Source of the DNA: Ideonella benzenivorans
Lineage (GTDB): Bacteria > Pseudomonadota > Gammaproteobacteria > Burkholderiales > Burkholderiaceae_C
Direction of reading: 5' to 3'
Assembly (NCBI RefSeq): GCF_020387415.1
Contig: NZ_JAGWCB010000001.1
Span: 62,001-126,000 of the forward strand
Length of the DNA stretch: 64,000 nucleotides
Under the pieces are notes generated by a model. It ran no database searches. It had not been told where the DNA came from and was given only the letters and a program-made list of their open reading frames with translations. Shown here one piece after another: positions 18,551 to 28,758 of the stretch. The translations under genes were made by a program, and so were the position numbers. Numbering within the stretch: the stretch's first letter is position 1; each line of letters starts with the position of its first letter.

Positions 18551-19338
18551 CTTCATTTGCACCTTCCTCCGCGGGGACCTCACGGCAGGCCCGCATCACC
18601 GCCATCACCAGCGGCAAGGGCGGGGTGGGCAAGACCTTCTCGTCCGCCAACCTGGCCGCCGCCCTGGCGCGGCAGGGGCAGCGCGTGCTGGTGCTGGATG
18701 CCGACCTCGGGCTGGCCAACCTGGACGTGGTGCTCAACCTTTATCCCAAGATCACGCTGCACGACGTGTTCACCGGCAAGCATTCGCTCGAGGAGGCCGT
18801 GATGCCGGCGCCGGGCGGTTTCTCGGTGCTGCTGGCGGGCTCCGGCATGGTCGAGTATTCCCGCCTGACGCCCGATGTGCGCGAAAAGCTGCTGGATGTC
18901 ATCCGCCAGATGCGGCCGCACTTCGACCGCATCCTGCTGGACACGGGGGCAGGCATTTCCGATGTGGTGCTGTTCACCGTCTCGCTGGCCGACGAGGTGC
19001 TGATCGTCAGCACCCCTGAGCCCACCGCGCTGACCGATGCCTATGCCACGATCAAGGTGCTGGCCACGGCCCATGGGCGGCGCGATCTGCGCCTGCTGAT
19101 CAACCAGGTCATCCGGCCTGGCGAAGGGCGGGCCATCCGCGGCCAGCTGCAGCAGGTGGTGGACCGCTACGTCTCACCGGGGCTGGATGCGCCGGTCAAG
19201 CTGGAGTTCGTCGGCGAAGTGCCGTCCGACCCGGCGGTGCGGGACGCGGTCACTCGGCGACAATTGCTGCTGGAATGCTATCCCGGCAGCCCGGCCGCGC
19301 AGGCCATCGTGGCGGCCGCCACCCGCCTGAGCGCCTGA
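18547..19338 (+). CDS. MinD/ParA-type ATPase, FlhG/FleN-like
   Basis: A 263-residue deviant Walker A ATPase. The P-loop is TSGKGGVGKTFSSANLA (about 22-38), followed by VLVLDADLGLANLDVVLNL, LLDTGAGISDVVLF and STPEPTALTDAYATIK. This sequence style matches FlhG/FleN, which controls flagellar number and opposes FlhF, rather than MinD itself. Nearby cheR/cheD/cheB support a motility role. It is coupled to the diguanylate cyclase upstream and the truncated haemoglobin downstream by 4- and 1-base overlaps. Confidence 0.85.
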   Translation: MTSFAPSSAGTSRQARITAITSGKGGVGKTFSSANLAAALARQGQRVLVLDADLGLANLDVVLNLYPKITLHDVFTGKHSLEEAVMPAPGGFSVLLAGSGMVEYSRLTPDVREKLLDVIRQMRPHFDRILLDTGAGISDVVLFTVSLADEVLIVSTPEPTALTDAYATIKVLATAHGRRDLRLLINQVIRPGEGRAIRGQLQQVVDRYVSPGLDAPVKLEFVGEVPSDPAVRDAVTRRQLLLECYPGSPAAQAIVAAATRLSA

Positions 19339-19754
19339 TGAGTACCGACGACGTCGAAGAATCTCCCACCCCCGGCCCCACCCCGTTCGAGCAATTGGGC
19401 GGTGAGCCGGTCATCCGGGCCCTGGTCGACCGCTTCTACGACCTGATGGACCTGGAGCCCGCGTACGCGCTGTTGCGCTCCCGGCACGGCAGCACGCTGG
19501 ACGAGGCACGCGACAAGTTGTTCTGGTTCCTCTGCGGCTGGCTGGGCGGGCCCAACCACTACATCGAGCGCTTTGGCCATCCGCGTCTGCGGGCCCGGCA
19601 CCTGCCGTTCTCGATCGGGGTCGAGGAGCGCAACCAGTGGCTGACGTGCATGTTCCAGGCCATGGAAGAGCAGGGCATCGCCCCTGAGATGCGGGCCCGG
19701 CTGGAGCGCTCGCTGTTCGACACCGCCGACTGGATGCGCAACCGCGCCGACTGA
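19338..19754 (+). CDS. Group II truncated haemoglobin
   Basis: A 138-residue truncated globin of the YjbI/group II (TrHbO) type. It shows PFEQLGGEPVIRALVDRFYDLMD (A/B helices), the FLCGWLGGPNHYIERFGHPRLRARHLPFSIG segment with the proximal His in RARHLPF, and the conserved ERNQWLTCM. Such proteins bind oxygen or NO and take part in redox or nitrosative protection. Its start overlaps the FlhG-like stop by one base. Confidence 0.9.
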   Translation: MSTDDVEESPTPGPTPFEQLGGEPVIRALVDRFYDLMDLEPAYALLRSRHGSTLDEARDKLFWFLCGWLGGPNHYIERFGHPRLRARHLPFSIGVEERNQWLTCMFQAMEEQGIAPEMRARLERSLFDTADWMRNRAD

Positions 19755-19757
19755 GCC

Positions 19758-20423
19758 TCAGCCGCCGCTGGCCGGTGTGCCGCCATGGCGGCGGCTGCCC
19801 AGCAGCACGATCAGCGCCCCGGCGCCGCCCTGCGGCCCGCTGGCCTGGGTGAAGGCGATCACCTCCTGGCGCTGGGCCAGCCAGCGCTGCACCTTGGACT
19901 TGAGCACCGGTTCCCGCCCGGGCGAGCCCAACCCCTTGCCATGCACCACCCGCAGGCAGCGGCGGCTGTGCTGGTGGGCCTGGCGGATGAACGCCGACAG
20001 CACCTCGCGGGCCTCGTCACGGCGCAGGCCATGCAGGTCCAGCTCGCCCTGGATGCTCCAGTGCCCCCGGCGCAGCTTGCTCACCACGTCGGGGCCGATG
20101 TCGGGCCGGCGAAAGCTCAGGCCGTCATCGGTCAGCAGCAGCGACTCGACATCCACCTCGTCCGAGAGCGCGGCCTTCAGCGCGGCCTGCTCATCCAGCT
20201 CGCGCTGGCGGGGGATGGGGGCGGGCAGCGGGCGGCTGGCGACGGCGCGGTTGTCCATCTTCAAAGGCTGGACCGGCCCGACCGCGTGGCTGAACAAATG
20301 GCGCTCAGCCTCGGCCCGGGCCTGCTCGGCCGCCTGGCGGGCCCGTTCGGCCGCCGCCTCGGCCTGGGCACGGCGCAGCTCGGCGCGCAAGCGGCCCAGG
20401 TCCTGCAGTCCGTGTCCCTTCAT
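19758..20423 (-). CDS. Smr domain protein
   Basis: A 221-residue protein ending in a small MutS-related (Smr) domain. Residues about 125-215 have ELDLHGLRRDEAREVLSAFI (DLHG) and LRVVHGKGLGSPGREPVLKSKVQRWL (HGKG), the two Smr signatures associated with endonuclease activity on RNA or DNA. The N-terminal 50 residues are a charged Ala/Glu/Arg coiled coil. This layout matches the YdaL/SmrA family. It is convergent with the truncated haemoglobin gene. Confidence 0.88.
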   Translation of the reverse strand: MKGHGLQDLGRLRAELRRAQAEAAAERARQAAEQARAEAERHLFSHAVGPVQPLKMDNRAVASRPLPAPIPRQRELDEQAALKAALSDEVDVESLLLTDDGLSFRRPDIGPDVVSKLRRGHWSIQGELDLHGLRRDEAREVLSAFIRQAHQHSRRCLRVVHGKGLGSPGREPVLKSKVQRWLAQRQEVIAFTQASGPQGGAGALIVLLGSRRHGGTPASGG

Positions 20424-20471
20424 CGTCTCTCTCTGGCTCAGGTGCTCAAGCGGGCCCCAAGCCTACAACAG

Positions 20472-21146
20472 CTACAGCAGTCCGCGTTCCGCGAAGCTCA
20501 CCACCTCGCCGGCGCCCACCACCAGATGGTCCAGCACCCGCACGTCCACCATCTGCAGCGCGGTCTTCAGGGATTGGGTCAGGAACTCGTCGGCCTTGGA
20601 GGGCTCGGCCAGGCCGGAGGGGTGGTTGTGGGCCAGGATGACGGCCCCGGCGTTCAGGTCCATGGCCTGGCGCAGCACCTCACGGGGGTAGACGCTCGTC
20701 TGTGTGAGGGTGCCGGCAAACAGCTCACGCCATTCGATCAGCCGATGCTGGGCGTCCAGAAAGAGGACGCCGAAGACCTCCTTCTCGCGCCGCGCCAGGT
20801 GCAGGCTGACGTAGTCCTTGACGGTGCGGGGCGAATCGAACACCGGGCCCCGCTCCAGCGGCTGGCGCAGGGCGCGGCGGGCCATTTCCATCACCGCGGC
20901 CAGTTCGGCCCGCTTGGCCGGGCCCAGGCCCTTGACGCGGCGGAAGTCCTCCGCCCGGGCCTGCAGCAGGCCGCCGAAACCGGCGAAGCTGGCCAACAGC
21001 TCGTCGGCCAGCATCAGCACCCCCTTGCCCTTCAGCCCGGTGCGCAGCAGCAGCGCCAGCAGTTCCGCATCGGCCAGGGCCGCCGGGCCCTGCGCCAGCA
21101 GCTTCTCCCGCGGGCGCAGGGCCGCAGGCAGATCCTTCAATGACAT
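20472..21146 (-). CDS. radC: RadC family JAB-domain protein
   Basis: A 224-residue RadC/YsxA protein. An N-terminal helix-hairpin-helix-like region ([38 protein letters not shown]) precedes an MPN+/JAB domain with the metalloenzyme motif [16 protein letters not shown] near residue 175. The zinc-binding residues of JAMM are present. Its cellular role is unsettled. It is divergent from slpA. Confidence 0.93.
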   Translation of the reverse strand: MSLKDLPAALRPREKLLAQGPAALADAELLALLLRTGLKGKGVLMLADELLASFAGFGGLLQARAEDFRRVKGLGPAKRAELAAVMEMARRALRQPLERGPVFDSPRTVKDYVSLHLARREKEVFGVLFLDAQHRLIEWRELFAGTLTQTSVYPREVLRQAMDLNAGAVILAHNHPSGLAEPSKADEFLTQSLKTALQMVDVRVLDHLVVGAGEVVSFAERGLL

Positions 21147-21216
21147 CCACGCCTCCCCGGGGGCGATCCGGCCGCCCCGTAAAATCGGCGCAGACTATCA
21201 GCGCGAGCTTCACCCT

Positions 21217-21660
21217 GTGAATACCATCCAGCCGGGATCCTTCCTCACCTTGCACTACCGTCTGGCCGGGCCGGACGGTGCGGACGTGGTGACCACCTTC
21301 AACGACCAGCCGGCGACCCTGACGCTGGGCACGGGGCAACTGGCGCCGGCCATCGAAACCCGGCTGCTGGGGCTGGCGGAGGGCACGCGCACCAGCTTCA
21401 CGCTGGCGCCGGGCGAGGCCTTTGGCGAGCGCAACCCGGAGATGATCCAGCGGGTGAGCCTGGCGCTGCTGCGCGAACATGGCGACCCGGAGGCTGAATA
21501 CCAGGTGGGTGACGTGGTGGAGTTCCCGACCCCCGACGGCCAGGGCCGCTTTGCCGGGGTGGTGCGCGAGGTCGGCGCGGACAACGCGGTGTTCGACTTC
21601 AACCACCCGCTGGCGGGCCAGGCTGTGACCTTCGAGGTCCAGGTGATCGGGGTGCTCTGA
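21217..21660 (+). CDS. slpA: FKBP-type peptidyl-prolyl isomerase (SlpA/FkpB)
   Basis: A 147-residue FKBP-like isomerase with an inserted-in-flap domain. It has [44 protein letters not shown], and [20 protein letters not shown]. Adjacency to ispH (1 bp gap) is the classical fkpB-ispH arrangement. The GTG at 21217 gives the standard N-terminus; a TAAAAT hexamer at 21180-21185 could be its -10 box. Confidence 0.92.
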   Translation: MNTIQPGSFLTLHYRLAGPDGADVVTTFNDQPATLTLGTGQLAPAIETRLLGLAEGTRTSFTLAPGEAFGERNPEMIQRVSLALLREHGDPEAEYQVGDVVEFPTPDGQGRFAGVVREVGADNAVFDFNHPLAGQAVTFEVQVIGVL

Positions 21661-21661
21661 G

Positions 21662-22651
21662 ATGAGCCCCATCGCAGCCCTGAACCTTCAACCGGGTGAC
21701 ATCGTGCTGGCCGAGCCGCGTGGTTTTTGCGCTGGCGTGGACCGGGCCATCGAGATCGTCGAGCGCGCGCTGAAGATCCATGGCGCCCCCATCTACGTGC
21801 GCCACGAGATCGTGCACAACACCTACGTGGTCAACGATCTGAAGGCCAAGGGCGCGATCTTCATCGAGGACCTGGCCGAGGTGCCGGCCGGCGCGACGCT
21901 GGTGTTCTCGGCCCACGGCGTGCCCAAGGCGGTGGAGGACGAAGCCGCGGCGCGCGGCTTCCGTGTCTTCGACGCCACCTGCCCGCTGGTGACCAAGGTG
22001 CATGTGGAAGTGGCCAAGCTCTCCAAGGAGGGCTACCAGTTCATCATGATCGGCCACAAGGGCCACCCCGAGGTGGAAGGCACCATGGGCCAGTTGCACG
22101 AGGGCATCTTCCTGGTGGAAGACGTGGCCGATGTGGCGACCGTGCCGGTGACCCGGCCGGACAAGCTGGCGGTGGTCACCCAGACCACGCTGAGCGTGGA
22201 CGACGCGGCCGAGATCCTGGCCGCGGTGAAGCTCCGTTTCCCGCTGGTGCGCGAGCCCAAGAAGCAGGACATCTGCTACGCCACGCAGAACCGGCAGGAC
22301 GCGGTCAAGGTGCTGGCGCCGGCTGTGGACGTGGTGATCGTGGTGGGTAGCCCCACCAGCTCCAACAGCAACCGGCTGCGCGAACTGGCCCAGCGTCTGG
22401 GCACGCCGGCCTACATGGTCGATTCGGCGGCCGACCTGCGCACCGAATGGCTGGTCGACCGGCCCCGCGTGGGGCTGACCGCGGGGGCCTCGGCACCCGA
22501 CGTGCTGGTGCAGGCCGTGATCGCCCGGCTCAAGAGCCTGGGCTCGGTGTCGGTGCGGCACATGCCGGGCGTCAAGGAGACCACCGAGTTCCCGCTGCCC
22601 AAGGGCCTAGGGGACAAGTCCATGGCCGAGTTCGTCGCGTCGCGATCCTGA
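21662..22651 (+). CDS. ispH: 4-hydroxy-3-methylbut-2-enyl diphosphate reductase
   Basis: Last step of the MEP isoprenoid pathway, converting HMBPP to IPP and DMAPP with an iron-sulfur cluster. The 329-residue protein has the three cluster cysteines in [12 protein letters not shown] (Cys23), [12 protein letters not shown] and [13 protein letters not shown], plus [12 protein letters not shown]. Together with ispA and dxs at 54538-57368 the window carries three MEP/isoprenoid genes. Confidence 0.96.
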   Translation: MSPIAALNLQPGDIVLAEPRGFCAGVDRAIEIVERALKIHGAPIYVRHEIVHNTYVVNDLKAKGAIFIEDLAEVPAGATLVFSAHGVPKAVEDEAAARGFRVFDATCPLVTKVHVEVAKLSKEGYQFIMIGHKGHPEVEGTMGQLHEGIFLVEDVADVATVPVTRPDKLAVVTQTTLSVDDAAEILAAVKLRFPLVREPKKQDICYATQNRQDAVKVLAPAVDVVIVVGSPTSSNSNRLRELAQRLGTPAYMVDSAADLRTEWLVDRPRVGLTAGASAPDVLVQAVIARLKSLGSVSVRHMPGVKETTEFPLPKGLGDKSMAEFVASRS

Positions 22652-22673
22652 GCGCTGTCGCCGCCGATCGTGA

Positions 22674-24062
<1,389 letters not shown>

Positions 24063-24069
24063 GCCCCGC

Positions 24070-27000
24070 TTGTCCGACGTGGTGCCGCTGAACGCTGACG
24101 CCCACACCGCGCTGCCGCCGCTGGCGCGCGTGGTGCTGGCGGCGTTGGCACTGGGCGCCGTTCCGCGCCCGCGCACCTGGGTCTTCGAGGCCCTGGCCGA
24201 GCCGGGCCTGCGCGAACCCGACACCCGCCGCCCCACCCAGGAGCAGGTGCGCGAAGCCCTGCAGACCCTGGCCCAGGGCGGCTGGGCGGCGCAGGACCTG
24301 CGCCGCACCGGTTACTGGTCGCCCACCTCGGCGGCGCTGCCGCTGGCCTGGCGCGCCCTGCTGGACCAGGCGCGGGCCGAGACGCTGCGGGACACCCTGG
24401 CCCGCTGTGATGGCTACCCCTTGCTGGCCCTCAGCCGCTACGGCCCCAGCCAACTGCCGTCGGTGGATGCCGCGGTGGCGCGCCTGCGGCTGGAGGCCCT
24501 GACCGGCGCCGGGCTGACCGAGCTGAGCACCCTGGAGACCCGTCTGCCCTGGGGCTGCGAACGGCTGGACCAGATCCTGCCGTTGGCCGTGGGGCCGGTG
24601 CTGGTCGATGGCTTGGCCGAACTGTTGGCACCGGAGGTCTGCGCGATCGCCCTGCAAGAGGTCGTGGCCGGCTGCCTGAACCTGCTGCCACCGCCGGAGG
24701 GCCTGGACCTGGACGCCCTGGTGGCCCGGCTGCTGACGGCCTCCGGCCCGGGGGAGGCGGCCGACCTCGGGGTGCTGCGCTGGACCTATGCCGAATGGCT
24801 GTGCGCCCAGGGCCAGGCCGATGCGCTGGACCCCTGGCTGGCGCCCGCGCTGCAGCCCACCCACCGTCCGGACGACGCCGCCTTGCCGGGTCGCCAGGCC
24901 ATGCGTACCGCGCTGGCGGCCGTGGCGCAGGCCCAGGCCGGGCACTGGGACGCCTGCATCAACCTGGCCGAGCAAGCCCTGGTCGAGCTGCGCAAGCTGA
25001 CCGGCCGCCGCACCCGGCTGCTGCCGGCGCAGGCCGGCACCGCCTATGCCCTGGCCCTGCTGGCGCGCGGCACGCCCACCGACTGGGAGACTGCGCTCAA
25101 GTTCTGCCTGGGCGAAGGCGGCAAGCGCGAGCCCGTGCTGGACACGCCCTTCGGGTTCGTCGCCTTGGCCATCCAGATGCGCCGGGGCGACACCCGCCGC
25201 GAACCGGGGCCGTTCCGGCCTTACACCTTGGGCGGGCGGGTGCAGGTCTCTCCGCTGGACCTGTGGCGCTGGCTGATGCGCGCCTGGTTGAAGGAGGGCG
25301 TCCAGCCCGAGGCCTTGTCCCTGGCCGAGCTGGAAGCTGCCGGCCAGCTGCGCCAGCGCCTGCTGGCGGCGCGGCTGACGGTGGCGGTGGGGCAGCTGGA
25401 GGGCGCTTTGTGCGTGCTGCAGGGCGAGTCGCCACCCGCCGGCTTTTTCATCGCCGGCCCGCGCGAACACTGGCAGCAGGCCCTGGAGGCCTTGCGCGGC
25501 ATCGTCGCGCCTGCACCCGCCGAGGCCGCGCCCTCGGCTGAAACCCGGCTGCGCTGGGTGCTGGAGCTGGACGCTCGCGGCGGGGTGCTGGACCTGCTGG
25601 CGATGGAGCAGCGGCATGGCGCGCGCGGCTGGGGCAAGCTCAAGGAGGTGCCGCTGTCGCGCCTGCAGCGCGGTGCGGAATCCCTGTCCCCGGCCGATGC
25701 GGCGGTGGCCCGCACCCTGCAGCAGGAGAGCTATGGCCGGACGGTGCGCTTTGATCTGCCGGCGGCCGTCGCGGCCCTGGTGGGCCACCCCTCGCTGGCA
25801 CTGGCCGATGATCCCGAGCAACTGGTGGATCTGCAGGAGGCCGGGGCCGAGCTGGAGGTGCTGCGCGAGGGCGAACGGCTGCGCGTGCGCCTGTGGCCGC
25901 CCATGCAGGTGGGCAGCGACGAAGCCCAGCCCCGCTGGGGGGGCAGTGCGGCCGAGCAGAAGCAATTGGAGGCTTTGCGGCTGATCTGCGTGGTGCGGGA
26001 CGGCCCCCACCGGGCCCGGCTGGTGCGGCTCACGCCGGCCCAGAAGCGCGTGGCCCAGCTGCTGGGGCCCGAGGGCTTGGACATTCCGCCGCAAGGGGCC
26101 GATCAGCTGCAGCAGGTGCTGACCGGCCTGGGCTCGCACTTCCGCATCCACAGCGACGATGCCCAGACCGCCCAGGCTGCCCGCGAGGTGCCGGCCGACG
26201 CCCGGCTGCGGGCCGAATTGGTGCCCGTGGGCGAAGGTCTGCAGCTGCGCCTGGTGGCCGCGCCGTTCGGGCCGGCCTGGGCGGCCGAAGGCCCGCGGCT
26301 GGTGCCGGGGGCGGGCCGGGCCCGGCTGGTGGCCACCCTGGGCGGTGAATCTTTGGGCGTGCAGCGGGACCTGGCGGCCGAGCGGGCCCATCTGGACACC
26401 GTGCTGCAGGCCTGCCCGCCGCTGTCCGCGGCTGCGGACGAGGCGCCGTGTGAATGGTCGCTGGACGATCCCGAACAGGCCCTGGCCGTGGTGGAGCGCC
26501 TGGGCACGCTCCACGCGCTGCAGGCCCTGGACTGGCCACAGGGCAAGGCCCTGAAGGTCGAGGGCAGTGGCCTGTCCGCGCTGACCCTGCGGGTGCACAC
26601 CCGCCAGGAGTGGCTGGCGCTGGAGGGCGAGCTGGCCGTGGACGAGGAACTGGTGCTGGGCTTGCAACAGCTGCTGGCCTTGCAGAAGGGGCGCAAGAGC
26701 CGCTTCGTGCCGCTGGGGGAGGGCCGCTTTCTGGCGCTGACCCAGGAACTGCGCGAGCGGCTGGAGGCGCTGGCCACCGTGGCCGAAGCCCGCGCCGGCA
26801 AGGAGGGGCTGGCCAGCCTGCGCATTCCCAAGGTGGCCGCGCCCTGGCTGCAGCAGCTGACCCAGGACCTGGCCGTCACGGTGGACGAAGCCTTCGCCGC
26901 GCAGCTGGCCCGGCTGGACGAAGCCCGGGCCTGGGTGCCGGCGCTGCCGCGCACGCTGCAGGCCACCCTGCGGCCTTACCAGGAAGAGGGCTTCGAGTGG

Positions 27001-28362
27001 GCGATGCGCCTGTCCTATGCCGGCCTGGGTGCCTGCCTGGCCGACGACATGGGATTGGGCAAGACGCTGCAGGCCCTGGCCGTGCTGCTGGCCCGCGCGG
27101 GCCAGGGCGCGGCGCTGGTGGTGGCGCCCACCTCGCTGGTGGGCAACTGGCGGGCCGAGGCGCGGCGCTTTGCCCCTTCGCTGGATGTGCAGGTCTATGG
27201 CGAGCCCGGCGCCGACCGAGCGGCCCAGCGGGCGCTGGACCGGCCGGGCCAGGTGCTGCTGGTGTCCTACGCCCTGCTGCAGCCGGAGGCCGAGGCCTTT
27301 GCCGCCCGGCCCTGGGCCACGCTGGTGCTGGACGAGGCGCAGGCGATCAAGAACGCCGCCGCCAAGCGCACCCAGGCCGTGTTCGGCCTGCAGGCCGGGT
27401 TCCGGCTGGCGCTGTCGGGCACCCCGATCGAGAACCGGCTGGGCGAGCTGTGGTCGGTGATGCAGGCCTGCAACCCCGGCCTGCTGGGCACGCAGGCCCG
27501 CTTCAATGAACGTTTTGCCGGCCCCATCGAACGCCAGCGCGACAAGACCGCGCGCCGGCAGCTGAGCCGGCTGATCGCCCCCTTCATCCTGCGCCGCACC
27601 AAGGCTCAGGTGCTGGACGATCTGCCACCACGCACCGAGCTGGTTCTGAAGGTCCAGCCCGATGCGGCTGAGCAGGCGCACTACGAGGCCTTGCGGCGTG
27701 ACGCCCTGGTGGCGGCCGAGCGCAGCCTGTCGGGCGATGCGCCTGGCCAGGCCCAGTTCAACATCCTGGCTGGGCTGACCCGGTTGCGCCGCGCGGCCTG
27801 TGACCCGCGGCTGGTCACGCCGTCACTGAGCCTGGTGGGGGCCAAGGTGCAGGCCTTTGGCGAGCTGGCCGCCGAGCTGGTGGCCAATGGCCACAAGGCG
27901 CTGGTGTTCAGCCAGTTCGTCGATTTCCTGACCCTGTTGAAGGGGCCGCTCGACGCGGCCGGCATCGCCTACCAGTACCTGGACGGCAGCACCCCGGCCG
28001 CCGAGCGCATGCAGCGGGTGGATGCCTTCCAGGCTGGGCAAGGCGATTTGTTCCTGATCAGCCTGAAGGCTGGCGGCTTCGGTCTGAACCTGACCGTGGC
28101 GGACTACGTGGTGATCGCCGACCCCTGGTGGAACCCGGCCGTGGAAGACCAGGCGACCGGCCGCGCCCACCGCATCGGCCAGCAGCGGCCGGTGACGGTC
28201 TACCGGCTGGTCTGTGAAGGCACGCTGGAAGAAAAGATCCTCACCCTGCACCGCGACAAGCGGGAGCTGGCCGAGATGCTGCTGGCCGGGGAGGAGGGCA
28301 GCGCCATGCCTTCGTGCGACGAACTGGTGGCGCTGATGCGCGAGGAAGCGCTGCCGGAGTGA
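24070..28362 (+). CDS. Very large SNF2-family helicase (SWI2/SNF2 ATPase)
   Basis: A 1430-residue protein. The C-terminal third is an SNF2 ATPase: Walker A LADDMGLGKTLQALA near residue 990-1003, the DEAQ box VLDEAQAIKN near 1088, LSGTPIENRLGELWSV, and the helicase C-terminal domain ending QATGRAHRIGQQRPVTVYRL near 1361. The first 950 or so residues match no domain I can name; they are Leu/Ala rich and may include helical repeats. TTG 24070 is the probable start, 7 bp past serS. Housekeeping-style HepA/RapA is shorter, so this is a different SNF2 subgroup, of unknown role. Confidence 0.85.
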   Translation: MSDVVPLNADAHTALPPLARVVLAALALGAVPRPRTWVFEALAEPGLREPDTRRPTQEQVREALQTLAQGGWAAQDLRRTGYWSPTSAALPLAWRALLDQARAETLRDTLARCDGYPLLALSRYGPSQLPSVDAAVARLRLEALTGAGLTELSTLETRLPWGCERLDQILPLAVGPVLVDGLAELLAPEVCAIALQEVVAGCLNLLPPPEGLDLDALVARLLTASGPGEAADLGVLRWTYAEWLCAQGQADALDPWLAPALQPTHRPDDAALPGRQAMRTALAAVAQAQAGHWDACINLAEQALVELRKLTGRRTRLLPAQAGTAYALALLARGTPTDWETALKFCLGEGGKREPVLDTPFGFVALAIQMRRGDTRREPGPFRPYTLGGRVQVSPLDLWRWLMRAWLKEGVQPEALSLAELEAAGQLRQRLLAARLTVAVGQLEGALCVLQGESPPAGFFIAGPREHWQQALEALRGIVAPAPAEAAPSAETRLRWVLELDARGGVLDLLAMEQRHGARGWGKLKEVPLSRLQRGAESLSPADAAVARTLQQESYGRTVRFDLPAAVAALVGHPSLALADDPEQLVDLQEAGAELEVLREGERLRVRLWPPMQVGSDEAQPRWGGSAAEQKQLEALRLICVVRDGPHRARLVRLTPAQKRVAQLLGPEGLDIPPQGADQLQQVLTGLGSHFRIHSDDAQTAQAAREVPADARLRAELVPVGEGLQLRLVAAPFGPAWAAEGPRLVPGAGRARLVATLGGESLGVQRDLAAERAHLDTVLQACPPLSAAADEAPCEWSLDDPEQALAVVERLGTLHALQALDWPQGKALKVEGSGLSALTLRVHTRQEWLALEGELAVDEELVLGLQQLLALQKGRKSRFVPLGEGRFLALTQELRERLEALATVAEARAGKEGLASLRIPKVAAPWLQQLTQDLAVTVDEAFAAQLARLDEARAWVPALPRTLQATLRPYQEEGFEWAMRLSYAGLGACLADDMGLGKTLQALAVLLARAGQGAALVVAPTSLVGNWRAEARRFAPSLDVQVYGEPGADRAAQRALDRPGQVLLVSYALLQPEAEAFAARPWATLVLDEAQAIKNAAAKRTQAVFGLQAGFRLALSGTPIENRLGELWSVMQACNPGLLGTQARFNERFAGPIERQRDKTARRQLSRLIAPFILRRTKAQVLDDLPPRTELVLKVQPDAAEQAHYEALRRDALVAAERSLSGDAPGQAQFNILAGLTRLRRAACDPRLVTPSLSLVGAKVQAFGELAAELVANGHKALVFSQFVDFLTLLKGPLDAAGIAYQYLDGSTPAAERMQRVDAFQAGQGDLFLISLKAGGFGLNLTVADYVVIADPWWNPAVEDQATGRAHRIGQQRPVTVYRLVCEGTLEEKILTLHRDKRELAEMLLAGEEGSAMPSCDELVALMREEALPE

Positions 28363-28387
28363 GCCGCGACGGCGACTTCGCGATTGC

Positions 28388-28417
28388 TTGCCGAAAGCGA
28401 AAAGCTTGCGCTAGAAT
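28388..28417 (+). promoter_or_regulatory. Promoter of the tRNA-Ser gene
   Basis: TTGCCG at 28388-28393 and TAGAAT at 28412-28417 with an 18-bp spacer form a sigma-70-like promoter. The mature tRNA begins 58 bases after the -10 box. Confidence 0.55.
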
Positions 28418-28475
28418 GCACAGCTTCACTCGAGGGCTTTGCAGTTTGGCAAAACCGGGTGAAAAGCCGCTTTCA

Positions 28476-28568
<93 letters not shown>

Positions 28569-28572
28569 GATC

Positions 28573-28597
28573 GTTCCGGCAAGGTCCGTCAAGGTCC
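28573..28597 (+). repeat. 25-bp direct repeat, copy 1 (putative integrase arm site)
   Basis: The 25 bases here match 22 of 25 bases at 28647-28671; the shared core is CAAGGTCCGTyAAGGTyC. The two copies sit 74 bp apart between the tRNA end and the integrase gene, the usual place for integrase arm-type binding sites. Confidence 0.5.
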
Positions 28598-28610
28598 ACC
28601 GGGACGGCAT

Positions 28611-28636
28611 AAAGCCCCGCCAGTCGGGGCTTTTTT
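28611..28636 (+). terminator. Intrinsic terminator after tRNA-Ser, carried by the element
   Basis: AAAGCCCCG (28611-28619) pairs with CGGGGCTTT (28625-28633), followed by TTT. It would stop tRNA transcription at the element border, replacing the terminator displaced to 41363. Confidence 0.8.
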
Positions 28637-28646
28637 GCGTCTGGAC

Positions 28647-28671
28647 GTTCCGCCAAGGTCCGTTAAGGTTC
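28647..28671 (+). repeat. 25-bp direct repeat, copy 2 (putative integrase arm site)
   Basis: Second copy of the repeat at 28573-28597 (22 of 25 bases identical). Confidence 0.5.
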
Positions 28672-28690
28672 GGCAAGAGCCGGGACTTTT

Positions 28691-28749
28691 TGGGGGCACA
28701 TTTGGGGGCAGGGAAGGGACTATGCTGGGGGCACGCTTCATGCCCCCAG
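28691..28749. repeat. TGGGGGCA repeat cluster before the integrase
   Basis: TGGGGGCA occurs at 28691, 28703 and 28726, and inverted as TGCCCCCA at 28741. The last two form the inverted repeat CTGGGGGCA/TGCCCCCAG (28725-28733, 28741-28749) ending 9 bases before the integrase ATG. CTGGGGGCACGC at 28725-28736 recurs exactly at 41272-41283 near the right end. Confidence 0.55.
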
Positions 28750-28758
28750 GAACAGCCC

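Noticed and set aside
28573-28671. Repeats between tRNA and integrase considered as a CRISPR-like array
   Set aside because: Only two copies 74 bp apart, no spacer series and no cas gene; integrase arm sites fit better.
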